A stretch of DNA of 64,000 nt, from contig NZ_BDAG01000013.1 of assembly GCF_002091715.1 (NCBI RefSeq), positions 1-64,000 of the forward strand. Direction: 5' to 3'. This document shows, one piece after another, positions 25,446-33,712 of this stretch. Every line of letters begins with the position of its first letter. The stretch's first letter is position 1. Origin of the DNA: Pseudomonas migulae NBRC 103157 (GTDB lineage Bacteria > Pseudomonadota > Gammaproteobacteria > Pseudomonadales > Pseudomonadaceae). The position numbers and the translations under genes were made by a program. The notes under the pieces are model-generated. The model saw only the letters and a program-made list of their open reading frames with translations, was not told the origin of the DNA and did no database searches.

Positions 25446-26387
25446 ATGTCCTCTCGCGAAATCCGCATCGCCACCCGCAAAAGTGCTCTCGCCCTGTGGC
25501 AGGCCGAATACGTCAAAGCCCGTCTTGAAGCGGCCCATCCGGGTTTGCTCGTGACACTGGTACCCATGGTCAGTCGCGGCGACAAGCTGCTGGACTCGCC
25601 GCTATCGAAAATCGGTGGCAAGGGCCTGTTCGTCAAGGAACTGGAAACCGCGCTGCTGGAGAACGAAGCCGACATCGCCGTGCATTCGATGAAAGACGTG
25701 CCGATGGACTTCCCCGAAGGCCTCGGCCTGTTCTGCATCTGCGAGCGAGAAGACCCGCGTGATGCATTCGTCTCCAATACCTACGCCAGCCTCGATGAAC
25801 TGCCACAAGGCAGCATCGTCGGCACCTCCAGCCTGCGTCGACAGGCCCAGTTGTTGACCCGTCGCCCGGACCTGGAAATCCGTTTCCTGCGCGGCAACGT
25901 CAACACGCGCCTGGCCAAGCTTGATGCCGGTGAATACGACGCCATCATCCTCGCGGCTGCCGGCCTGATTCGCCTGGGCTTCGAAGAACGAATCACCTCG
26001 GCCATCAGCGTCGACGACAGCCTGCCGGCCGGTGGCCAGGGTGCCGTCGGTATCGAATGCCGCACCGCCGACACTGAAATCCACGCCTTGCTGGCACCTC
26101 TGCACCATCAGGACACCGCCACCCGCGTGACGGCCGAACGTGCGCTCAACAAACATCTGAATGGCGGTTGCCAGGTGCCGATCGCCTGCTACGCCGTGCT
26201 GGAAGGCGAGCAGATCTGGTTGCGCGGTCTGGTGGGCGATCCGAGCGGCGGCCTGCTGCTCAGCGCCGAGGCTCGTGCGCCGCGCAGCGATGCAGAAGCC
26301 TTGGGTGTGCAAGTGGCCGAAGACCTGCTGAATCAGGGCGCCAATGACATTCTGAAAGCGGTCTACGGCGAGGCAGGTCACGAGTGA
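25446..26387 (+). CDS. hemC: Hydroxymethylbilane synthase (porphobilinogen deaminase) HemC
   Basis: Joins four porphobilinogens to hydroxymethylbilane in tetrapyrrole synthesis. C242 in [10 protein letters not shown] anchors the dipyrromethane cofactor. Other conserved stretches are [15 protein letters not shown] (about 6-20), [11 protein letters not shown], and [15 protein letters not shown] with substrate-binding arginines. Length is 313 aa. It overlaps hemD by 4 bases, so the two steps are co-translated. Confidence 0.97.
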   Translation: MSSREIRIATRKSALALWQAEYVKARLEAAHPGLLVTLVPMVSRGDKLLDSPLSKIGGKGLFVKELETALLENEADIAVHSMKDVPMDFPEGLGLFCICEREDPRDAFVSNTYASLDELPQGSIVGTSSLRRQAQLLTRRPDLEIRFLRGNVNTRLAKLDAGEYDAIILAAAGLIRLGFEERITSAISVDDSLPAGGQGAVGIECRTADTEIHALLAPLHHQDTATRVTAERALNKHLNGGCQVPIACYAVLEGEQIWLRGLVGDPSGGLLLSAEARAPRSDAEALGVQVAEDLLNQGANDILKAVYGEAGHE

Positions 26388-27151
26388 CGGGTTGGCGCCT
26401 GCTGCTGACCCGTCCCGCGGATGAGTCGGTGGCGCTGAGCGAGGTTTTGGCCGAAGCGGGGATTTTCAGCAGCCGTTTGCCGCTTTTGGAAATTGAAGCG
26501 ATTCCCGCCTCTGACACAATGCGCGAGGTGATTCAGCATCTGGATCGGTACTGCGCGGTAATCGTGGTCAGCAAGCCGGCCGCCAGAATCGCGGTGGATC
26601 TGGTTAGTCAATATTGGCCGCAGCCACCCCGCCTGAAGTGGTTCAGCGTGGGCGCCGCGACTGCACAGATCCTCGATGATCACGGGTTGGACGCGAGTTT
26701 CCCGTCCGAAGGTGATGACAGTGAAGCCTTGCTGGAGCTTGCGTCGTTGCGTGAGGCTGTCGCACGACCCGATCCACGGGTGTTGATCATGCGGGGAGAG
26801 GGCGGCCGCGAGTTGCTCGCTGAGCGTTTGCGCGAGCTTGGTGCTAGTGTCGAGTATCTGGAGCTGTACCGCCGCGAACTGCCGCAGTACCCGCCAGCAG
26901 CACTGCCGGAGCGTATCAAGGCGGAACGCTTGAACGGGCTGGTGGTCAGCAGTGGACAGGGTTTTGAGCACCTGCACCAATTGGCCGGCGCTGCCTGGCC
27001 GCAATTGGCGCGGTTGCCGTTGTTTGTTCCAAGCCCCAGGGTCGCCGAGCTGGCACGTGCCGCCGGGGCCCAAACAGTTGTGGATTGTCGCGGCGCCAGT
27101 GCCGCGGCTTTGCTAACGGCGTTGCGGGAGCATCCCGAACCCGTTCTCTAA
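26384..27151 (+). CDS. hemD: Uroporphyrinogen-III synthase HemD
   Basis: Cyclises hydroxymethylbilane with inversion of ring D to uroporphyrinogen III. It has the two-lobed HemD fold, with [21 protein letters not shown] (about 6-26) and [13 protein letters not shown] at the N-lobe and [13 protein letters not shown] in the C-lobe. The family is weakly conserved, so position next to hemC is strong support. It starts with GTG that overlaps the hemC stop (GTGA). Length is 255 aa. Confidence 0.94.
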   Translation: MTGWRLLLTRPADESVALSEVLAEAGIFSSRLPLLEIEAIPASDTMREVIQHLDRYCAVIVVSKPAARIAVDLVSQYWPQPPRLKWFSVGAATAQILDDHGLDASFPSEGDDSEALLELASLREAVARPDPRVLIMRGEGGRELLAERLRELGASVEYLELYRRELPQYPPAALPERIKAERLNGLVVSSGQGFEHLHQLAGAAWPQLARLPLFVPSPRVAELARAAGAQTVVDCRGASAAALLTALREHPEPVL

Positions 27152-27167
27152 TGCAAAGGATGGATAC

Positions 27168-28322
27168 GTGAACGAAACAGCCTTGCCTAAAGATGACGTG
27201 AAGCCAGTGCTTGATGCGCCGGCTGAAGCTCCGGTTGAAACTGCGCCACCTGCTGTCGGGCAGCGCCGAGGCAACGGGCTGGCAATAGTCGCGTTGCTGT
27301 TGGGCGCCGCCGGTGTGGCGGTGGGCGGTTGGGGCGTCTGGCAGGTGCGTCACCTGCAAGCCAGCACGCAGCAGCAGTTGAGCCAGGTGCAGGCGCTGAA
27401 CGATCAGGCGCAAAGTCTGAAGTTGAACGAACAGCGCCTGAGTGCACGGCTTGAGCAAATGCCTGCCGCTGAAGAGCTGGACGCTCGCAGTCGTCTGGTG
27501 ATTCAACTGCAAGGCGATCAGCAGCGTTTGAATCAACGTCTGGAAACCGTCCTCGGCGCGAGTCGCAAGGACTGGCGTCTGGCCGAGGCCGAGCACTTGC
27601 TGCGTCTGGCCAGCCTGCGGCTTTCGGCGTTGCAGGACATCAGCAGCGCTCAGGCCCTGGTGCAGGGCGCCGACGAAATTCTTCGCGAACAGAACGACCC
27701 GGGTTCCTTTGCCGCACGCGAGCAAGTGGCGAAAACCCTGGTCGCCTTGCGCAGCACCGAACAGCCGGATCGCACCGGTCTTTTCCTGCGACTGGGTGCG
27801 CTGCGCGATCAGGTGATCAACCTCACCGAGCTGGCGCCCGAGTACAAGGACCGTGGCGAATCCCTGCTGGGCCTGACCGCCGATGGCGACGGCGCGAGCC
27901 GTTGGGCGCAGTGGTGGGATCAGATCTCGCGTTACATTCGCATCGATTTCAACGCCGATAAAAATGTGCGTCCGCTGCTTGCAGGCCAAAGCCTGAGTCA
28001 AGTGCGTCTGGCCCTGAGCCTGGCGCTGGAACAGGCGCAGTGGGCGGCACTCAACGGTCAGGCCGCGGTTTACACCCAGGCACTGGACGAGGCGCGGGAC
28101 GTGCTCAAAGGCAACTTCAATCCGGACAACCCGCAGAGCAAAGTGATGCTTGAGCAGGTGGTCGAGCTGAGCAAGCAGCCGGTCACTGTCGTCACGCCAG
28201 ACCTGACCGGCACGCTCAGCGCGGTTCAGGGCTATCTCGAGCGACGCAACGTCAACGCCGAGGACTCGATCAAACCGATGGCCAAGCCTGCCGCAAGCAC
28301 TCAGCAGGAGGCCACGCCATGA
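27168..28322 (+). CDS. hemX: HemX-like membrane protein
   Basis: Inner-membrane protein annotated as HemX or uroporphyrinogen-III C-methyltransferase, but the sequence lacks a methyltransferase fold. A Pro/Ala-rich cytoplasmic start precedes one transmembrane helix (about 38-59), then a long Gln-rich coiled coil (about 62-125) and a helical periplasmic domain. The role is unknown; context suggests help in haem synthesis or in organising HemY. Overlaps hemY by 4 bases. Confidence 0.9.
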   Translation: MNETALPKDDVKPVLDAPAEAPVETAPPAVGQRRGNGLAIVALLLGAAGVAVGGWGVWQVRHLQASTQQQLSQVQALNDQAQSLKLNEQRLSARLEQMPAAEELDARSRLVIQLQGDQQRLNQRLETVLGASRKDWRLAEAEHLLRLASLRLSALQDISSAQALVQGADEILREQNDPGSFAAREQVAKTLVALRSTEQPDRTGLFLRLGALRDQVINLTELAPEYKDRGESLLGLTADGDGASRWAQWWDQISRYIRIDFNADKNVRPLLAGQSLSQVRLALSLALEQAQWAALNGQAAVYTQALDEARDVLKGNFNPDNPQSKVMLEQVVELSKQPVTVVTPDLTGTLSAVQGYLERRNVNAEDSIKPMAKPAASTQQEATP

Positions 28323-29557
28323 AGCGTCTCTATGTGATCGTGTTTCTGGTCATCGCCGCTGCCGCCGCTCTGGGGTTGGCGATTGCCGAGCATTCCGGCT
28401 ACGTGCTGATCGCTTACAAGAGCTTCCGTTTCGAATCGAGCCTGTGGGCGACTCTGGCCCTGGTGGCGGTGTTGTGGCTGGTGTTCTGGGGCATCAAGGC
28501 GTTGGTCGAACTGGTCACGACCTCCAGCGGCGTGGTCAATCCCTGGTCGCGGCGCAATCGCAGCCGTCGGGTTCAAGTGGCGATCGAACACGGTCAGCTG
28601 GACCTGGCCGAAGGTCGCTGGGCCAGCGCACAGCGTCATTTGCATCGCGCCGCCGAAGCCGAGCGCCAGCCATTGCTTTACTACCTCGGCGCTGCTCGCG
28701 CCGCCAACGAACAAGGCCACTACGAGGAAAGCGACAACTTGCTGGAGCGTGCGCTGGAACGCCAACCCCAGGCCGAGTTGGCGATCGCCTTGAGCCACGC
28801 TCAACTGCAGACCGATCGCGGCGACACCGACGGTGCCCTGGTGACCTTGCAGGCCATGCATGAGCGTCACCCTCATAACGTCCAGACCTTGCGCCAGTTG
28901 CAGCGTTTGCATCAGCAACGCGGTGACTGGTCCGCCGTGATTCGCCTGCTGCCGGAGCTGCGCAAGGACAAGGTGCTGCCGCCGGCCGAGCTGGCCGAAC
29001 TGGAGCGCCGGGCCTGGGGGGAGAACCTGTCCCTGGCAGCGCGTCGGGAAGAAGACGGAACCGTCGGATTGCAATCGCTCAACCGCGCCTGGCAGCAACT
29101 CACCTCGGCGCAGCGCCAGGAACCGCAACTGGTATTGGCGTATGCCGAGCAGCTTCGACAAGTCGGTGCCCAGGTAGAGGCCGAAGAGGTTCTGCGAACG
29201 GCGCTCAAGCGTAACTACGACAGCCATCTGGCGCGCCTTTACGGACTGGTTCGTGGCAGTGATCCGGCACGTCAGCTGCAAACCGCCGAGGGTTGGCTGA
29301 AAAACCATCCGGCCGACCCGAGCCTGTTGCTGACACTGGGTCGCCTGTGTCTGCAAAACAGTCTGTGGGGCAAGGCCCGGGATTATCTGGAAAGCAGCCT
29401 GCGCGTGCAGCGCAACCCGGAAGCCTGTGCGGAGCTGGCGCGATTGCTGGCACAACTGGGTGACACCGAGCGCAGTAATCAGCTGTTTCAGGAAGGCCTC
29501 GGCCTCTTGGATGAACGCCTGTTGGCAGCGCCGTTGCCCGTTCCGGTTCACGCCTGA
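28319..29557 (+). CDS. hemY: HemY-type TPR membrane protein
   Basis: HemY_N family protein of 412 aa, unrelated to Bacillus protoporphyrinogen oxidase of the same name. Two transmembrane helices near the start (about 4-28 and 41-65) precede a row of tetratricopeptide-like helical repeats through the C-terminus. It acts at the inner membrane in late haem synthesis by association only. ATGA overlap with hemX shows coupling; it ends the hemCDXY operon. Confidence 0.92.
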   Translation: MKRLYVIVFLVIAAAAALGLAIAEHSGYVLIAYKSFRFESSLWATLALVAVLWLVFWGIKALVELVTTSSGVVNPWSRRNRSRRVQVAIEHGQLDLAEGRWASAQRHLHRAAEAERQPLLYYLGAARAANEQGHYEESDNLLERALERQPQAELAIALSHAQLQTDRGDTDGALVTLQAMHERHPHNVQTLRQLQRLHQQRGDWSAVIRLLPELRKDKVLPPAELAELERRAWGENLSLAARREEDGTVGLQSLNRAWQQLTSAQRQEPQLVLAYAEQLRQVGAQVEAEEVLRTALKRNYDSHLARLYGLVRGSDPARQLQTAEGWLKNHPADPSLLLTLGRLCLQNSLWGKARDYLESSLRVQRNPEACAELARLLAQLGDTERSNQLFQEGLGLLDERLLAAPLPVPVHA

Positions 29558-29887
29558 TTGTGTGTGGCGACGGAGCTTGCCCCCGCTGGGCTGCTGCGCA
29601 GCAGCCCTGAACCGACACGCCCATTTATTCGTTTAAAACCCATCCACGATTCGACCGCTTTGCGGTCGAGCGGGGGCACGCCCACTCGCCACGCGTAAGC
29701 GATTTGTGGCGCTTTCCTACAATTGTCCAAGGTGATCGGCATAGTCCTACAGAGGGCTACCTCTGATCCTCTCGATTCTGTCGGGAATTCCCTACACTTC
29801 TGTTGAAGTGTCCCTGCTGACCCGTCTTGTAAGGCTGGCGCGCTTTCCTCTACCGTAACCACTTGTCTCTACTGGTACGGAAAAGCC
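29558..29887. other. Intergenic region with degenerate REP pair
   Basis: No gene. GTGGCGACGGAGCTTGCCCC at about 29566 and a decayed complement (GGGGGCACGCCCACTCGCC, near 29671) form a mutated REP pair. The remaining AT-richer part to 29887 should carry the dsbB promoter. Confidence 0.6.
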
Positions 29888-30439
29888 ATGTCGCTGGCCT
29901 GCTCACGCTCCTTGTTTTTCATGGTTTTCGTTGCCGGCGCCCTGGCCTTGGGCGTTTCCTATTACCTGGAATATGCGGTCGGCCTCCAGCCGTGCGGCAT
30001 GTGCCTGATGCAGCGGATGTGTCTGGCGTTGCTCACGGGTGTCTGTCTGATGGCTTCGGTGCATGGGCCCGGCCGTTTTGGTTCTTCCCTGTATTGGCTA
30101 CTGGGTTTGCTCTGCAGTCTGACGGGAACCGTGACAGCGTGGCGTCAGGTGTTGTTGCAAGGCGACCCACTGCAACAGCTGTCCACGTGTTCGCCCGATC
30201 TGGCCGACCTGTTCGCAAGCAATCCCTGGGTTTACGTTGTGCAGCAGATGTTCAACGGTACGGCGGACTGCGCCCGGATTTCATGGACGCTGTTCGATCT
30301 GAGCCTGCCGGAGTGGAGCCTGCTGTTCTTTGTCGCGATGACAATTCTCAGTGTTCAGCAACTGCTGCGCGTTGTCTGGATCGCTTGGCGGCGACCGCTC
30401 AGCGGCGAGTCGTCGCACCCTGCGCTGGCGGGCGATTAA
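29888..30439 (+). CDS. dsbB: Disulfide bond formation protein DsbB
   Basis: Four-helix inner-membrane protein that reoxidises DsbA and passes electrons to ubiquinone. The first redox pair is C36-G-M-C39 in LQPCGMCLMQR; the second is C101 and C128 in the periplasmic loop. Arg48-type quinone-site residues lie after the CxxC in MQRMCL. The frame starting at 29888 is used; an overlapping open frame in another phase is not protein-like. Length is 183 aa. Pseudomonads usually carry two dsbB copies. Confidence 0.93.
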   Translation: MSLACSRSLFFMVFVAGALALGVSYYLEYAVGLQPCGMCLMQRMCLALLTGVCLMASVHGPGRFGSSLYWLLGLLCSLTGTVTAWRQVLLQGDPLQQLSTCSPDLADLFASNPWVYVVQQMFNGTADCARISWTLFDLSLPEWSLLFFVAMTILSVQQLLRVVWIAWRRPLSGESSHPALAGD

Positions 30440-30617
30440 ACACTTGTATGAACTTTATCTCCTGCGTACCTTGAAGCCACAGTCGCGCGGGCATAATCTG
30501 GCCCGCACGTGTCATTGGAATTGTGTTGCTCGAATGACGCTCTGCCTGGCCGATTCTTGATCTTCAAGTGTGCGACAGGTGTAGGGCAGCATGACCCACA
30601 AGGGAAGAGAGATCACC

Positions 30618-31076
30618 ATGCTCGAAAGTTGTCAGAATGCTCAGGAACGCTGGGGTGGAGTGCATCTGCTGATCGATCGCTGGTTGCAGGAGCGTCACGA
30701 ACTGGTTCGGGCCTATGATGCTCTCGGCGCCAAGCCTGAGGCTCTGGGCGAGAACCGCAAGCCATTGCAGGAATTCTGCGGCGTGCTGGTCGATTACGTG
30801 TCTGCCGGGCACTTCGAGATCTACGAACAGCTGACGGGCGAAGCCAAGGCATTTGGCGACACTCGCGGCCTCGAGTTGGCCGAGACGATCTACCCGCGTA
30901 TCGACGTCATCACCGAGAAGCTGCTCGCGTTCAATGACCTGTGCGATGCAGGCAAGTGCGTGGCAGAGAAATTCAAGGAACTGGGTGGCCTGTTGCACGA
31001 ACGCTTCGAACTGGAAGACTGCCTGATCGAAGTGCTGCACACCGCTCACAAGGAAGAGGATTCGGTTCAAGCCTGA
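30618..31076 (+). CDS. rsd: Anti-sigma-70 factor Rsd/AlgQ
   Basis: Rsd/AlgQ (PfrA in P. putida) binds region 4 of sigma-70 and shifts RNA polymerase to alternative sigma factors; it affects alginate and siderophore genes. The all-helical protein has the motif [30 protein letters not shown] (1-30) and [14 protein letters not shown] (about 58-71). Length is 152 aa. The start at 30618 gives the family N-terminus. A terminator follows the gene. Confidence 0.94.
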   Translation: MLESCQNAQERWGGVHLLIDRWLQERHELVRAYDALGAKPEALGENRKPLQEFCGVLVDYVSAGHFEIYEQLTGEAKAFGDTRGLELAETIYPRIDVITEKLLAFNDLCDAGKCVAEKFKELGGLLHERFELEDCLIEVLHTAHKEEDSVQA

Positions 31077-31100
31077 ACCCCTTCCGGCAACACCCTTAAA

Positions 31101-31128
31101 AAACGGTGCGCTTATGCGCGCCGTTTTT
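31101..31128. terminator. Terminator between rsd and FKBP gene
   Basis: AAACGGTGCGC (31101-31111) pairs with GCGCGCCGTTTTT, serving the convergent units on both strands. Confidence 0.8.
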
Positions 31129-31140
31129 CGTTTGCGCTGT

Positions 31141-31806
31141 TCAGCCGGTGGCACCGCGTAATTCGACTTCGAATACCAGCGGCGTGAATGGCTCGATCAA
31201 GTCGCCGGCACCGTCGGCGCCATAGGCCTGCGCCGATGGAATCACCAGCCGCCACTTCGCACCGACCGGCATGTTTTGCAGGGCGCTGCGCCATCCGCTG
31301 ATCACACTGTCGAGACTGAACCACTGCGGCTGACTGTTCTGATCGAACACGGTACCGTCGGGCAGGCGACCGATGTACAGGACCTGGACCTTGCCATTCG
31401 GACCGGCTTTCGCGCCGGTACCTGGCACCAGCTCGGTCAGCAACACACCATCGGCCAGTTCGCGTACACCGGGTTTGGCTTTTTCCACCGCGAGAAAACG
31501 TTTCTCTTTTTCGAGGGCGACTTCGCTCTGCGGTGCGCTCTGTTGCAAAGCAACCTGCGCTTCATGCTCGGCCAGAATCTGTTCGATCTGCTCATCTTTC
31601 AGGGCTAGGGGTTGGCCTTGATAGGCTTGCTGCAATCCTTCGACCAGTGCCTGAAGTTGCAGGTCGGGAACCTCCTGGCGCAGGCGCTCACCGAGGCTTG
31701 CGCCCAGGCTGTACGCGAGATCGTGAGCTTCATTTGCCGTGGTTTTTTCGGCGGCCTGGGCCACGGAAAAAAACACGCACAGCGATAAAAAAAGGTAGCG
31801 CGACAT
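31141..31806 (-). CDS. FKBP-type peptidyl-prolyl isomerase, periplasmic
   Basis: Exported FKBP/FkpA-like prolyl isomerase of 221 aa. A signal peptide (about 1-18, ending AQA) is followed by an N-terminal helical dimerisation segment (DLAYSLGASLGERL...). The FKBP domain at about 110-218 contains VQVLYIGRLPDGTVFDQN and VIPSAQAYG. GGAG lies 7 bases before the ATG at 31806, which is preferred over a GTG two codons earlier. It converges on rsd. Confidence 0.9.
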   Translation of the reverse strand: MSRYLFLSLCVFFSVAQAAEKTTANEAHDLAYSLGASLGERLRQEVPDLQLQALVEGLQQAYQGQPLALKDEQIEQILAEHEAQVALQQSAPQSEVALEKEKRFLAVEKAKPGVRELADGVLLTELVPGTGAKAGPNGKVQVLYIGRLPDGTVFDQNSQPQWFSLDSVISGWRSALQNMPVGAKWRLVIPSAQAYGADGAGDLIEPFTPLVFEVELRGATG

Positions 31807-31998
31807 CGGCACTCTCCGACCTGAGATGCGGCAGATTATGCCAGTGTGAATGCGTGCGACAGTGAACTTGTTTTACGCAAGCCCGGAAGATTTTCGATCC
31901 GTTGCAACGCAGCGCTTTCGATACTGTCAACATGCCCTAGCGGCGGTAGCAGCAGAGGTCTAGTATGAGCCGCACCCACGTCAGCCAGGAGGTAAACC

Positions 31999-33201
31999 AT
32001 GTCGGCCACCAAGAAGCCTGTAAATACCCCGTTGCACTTACTCCAACAACTCTCGGGCAGCCTGCTCGAGCATTTGGAAACCGCTTGTTCACAAGCCTTG
32101 GCTGATGCTGAAAAACTGCTCGCCAAACTGGAAAAACAGCGAGGAAAAGCGCAGGAGAAATTGCACAAATCCCGCACCAAATTGCAGGACGCTGCGGCGG
32201 CCGGCAAGGCCAAGGCACAAGCCAAGGCGAAGGACGGAGTGAAGCAACTCGAAGACTTGCTCGACTCCCTCAAGGATCGTCAGTCCGAGACCCGCGCCTA
32301 CATTCTGCAACTCAAGCGCGATGCTCAAGAAAGCCTGAAACTGGCCCAGGGCGTCGGTCGTGTACAAGAGGCTGTCGGCAAGGCGTTGTCCCTGCGTTCG
32401 GCCAAGCCTGCTGCGGCCCCCGCCAAGAAAGCCGCTGCCAAACCGGCTGCTGCAAAAGCACCGGCCAAACCTGCTGCCAAGGCGCCGGTGAAAGCTGCAG
32501 CAAAACCTGCCGCCAAGCCTGCGGCGAAAAAACCGGTCGCTGCCAGCGCTGCAAAACCGGCTGCTAAATCGGCCGCCGCCAAACCTGCCGCCAAGCCAGC
32601 CGCTGCCAAAACAGCCGCCGCTAAACCGGCTGCAAGAACCGCTGCCGCCAAACCTGCTGCGGCGAAAACTGCGGCTGCAAAACCGGCTGCAAAAACCGCC
32701 GCTGCCAAACCTGCTGCGGCGAAAACCGCGGCCGCTAAACCGGCTGCAAAAACCGCTGCTGCCAAACCTGCTGCGGCGAAAACTGCAGCTGCCAAACCAG
32801 CCGCTAAAACCGCCGCTGCGAAACCTGTTGCCAAGCCTGCTGCAAAACCAGTCGCGGCAAAGACCGCTGCCAAGCCAGCCGCGAAACCCGCTGCTAAACC
32901 GGCCGCAAAACCAGCTGCAAAAACGGCTGCTGCCAAGCCAGCCGCCGCCAAACCAGCGACAGCCGCAAAACCAGCCGCAGCCAAACCAGCTGCAGCCAAA
33001 CCGGCGGCAAAACCAGCCGTGAAAAAACCGGCCGCCGTTGCCAAGCCAGCCCCGGCTCCTGCTGCCAAACCAGCGACGCCAGCGCCGACGCCATCCGCTT
33101 CGGCCGCTCCTGCACCAGCAGCCTCCACCTCGACAGCCACCACTGCGCCAACGCCAGTGGCACCGTCGAGCACAAGCATCACCCCAACCAGCGCTTCCTA
33201 A
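31999..33201 (+). CDS. algP: Histone-like transcriptional regulator AlgP (AlgR3)
   Basis: Histone H1-like DNA-binding protein, first found as a regulator of algD in P. aeruginosa. The N-terminal 130 residues are helical and coiled coil. The C-terminal 260 residues are made almost only of Lys, Ala and Pro in KPAA-type repeats. Part of this is a 19-residue (57-bp) tandem unit. The tail ends in a Ser/Thr/Ala-rich stretch. CAGGAGG upstream of the ATG is a strong ribosome binding site. Its stop overlaps that of the convergent next gene. Confidence 0.93.
   Translation: MSATKKPVNTPLHLLQQLSGSLLEHLETACSQALADAEKLLAKLEKQRGKAQEKLHKSRTKLQDAAAAGKAKAQAKAKDGVKQLEDLLDSLKDRQSETRAYILQLKRDAQESLKLAQGVGRVQEAVGKALSLRSAKPAAAPAKKAAAKPAAAKAPAKPAAKAPVKAAAKPAAKPAAKKPVAASAAKPAAKSAAAKPAAKPAAAKTAAAKPAARTAAAKPAAAKTAAAKPAAKTAAAKPAAAKTAAAKPAAKTAAAKPAAAKTAAAKPAAKTAAAKPVAKPAAKPVAAKTAAKPAAKPAAKPAAKPAAKTAAAKPAAAKPATAAKPAAAKPAAAKPAAKPAVKKPAAVAKPAPAPAAKPATPAPTPSASAAPAPAASTSTATTAPTPVAPSSTSITPTSAS
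32608..32835 (+). repeat. Tandem 57-bp repeats inside algP
   Basis: Four units start at 32608, 32665, 32722 and 32779, each encoding KTAAAKPAAKTAAAKPAAA or a one-residue variant. Copies differ mainly at silent positions. Being multiples of three, gains or losses would keep the frame. Confidence 0.85.
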
Positions 33202-33662
33202 GTGCCGGTTGCCGCGACGCGCAGCTGATGCAGCGCGTCGCGGTCCGGGTGGGCGGCGTTCGCCGCCACACCCTCAAGCCAGGCCGATAAATCGGTCGCC
33301 TCATTCTGCGGCCAACTCTGCGCCGATCGCTCCAGTCGCAACAACAGATGCCGTTCGGCTTCCAGCTCCAGCGCTTTCACTTGTTCGCGTAACGCGTTCA
33401 GTTCCGCATCTCCAGTCGCGATGACTTTCCATTGCAGGCGCAAGGCGCGCAGCGGTCGAACGACATCCGTGTCCCAGGGTTCAGCCACGTTGCGAAGCTG
33501 CTGCAATCGTTGTTCGTTGCAGGCGATTCCTCGCTTCCCGAGCCACAGCCCACACAACAACAGGCACACATTCACCCCCGCCGACTGCAAGGTCAGGCAT
33601 GCGGCTTCAACGCCAGGACGGGCGTAAGTGCCAAGGGAAAAGCTCCACAGGTCAGAGGACAT
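33198..33662 (-). CDS. TIGR02444 family protein
   Basis: Conserved Pseudomonas protein of 154 aa with unknown function. The family pattern is SSDLWSFSLGTYARPGVEAACLTLQSAGVNVCLLLCGLWL (2-41) followed by RPLRALRLQWK. It is all helical without a signal peptide. Its stop codon (TAG) overlaps the algP stop (TAA) on the opposite strand. Confidence 0.85.
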   Translation of the reverse strand: MSSDLWSFSLGTYARPGVEAACLTLQSAGVNVCLLLCGLWLGKRGIACNEQRLQQLRNVAEPWDTDVVRPLRALRLQWKVIATGDAELNALREQVKALELEAERHLLLRLERSAQSWPQNEATDLSAWLEGVAANAAHPDRDALHQLRVAATGT

Positions 33663-33712
33663 AGTGCTACTCGCGCCAGTTGCGAGCGAAGCTGGTAGAC
33701 TCCGCCGCCATT

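Noticed and set aside
29863..30474. 203-codon frame overlapping dsbB
   Set aside because: Different phase from dsbB, Arg/Gly-rich, without membrane helices or cysteine pairs.
32325..33182. Ala/Gly-rich frame antisense to algP
   Set aside because: Produced by the repetitive Lys-Ala-Pro codons of algP on the other strand.
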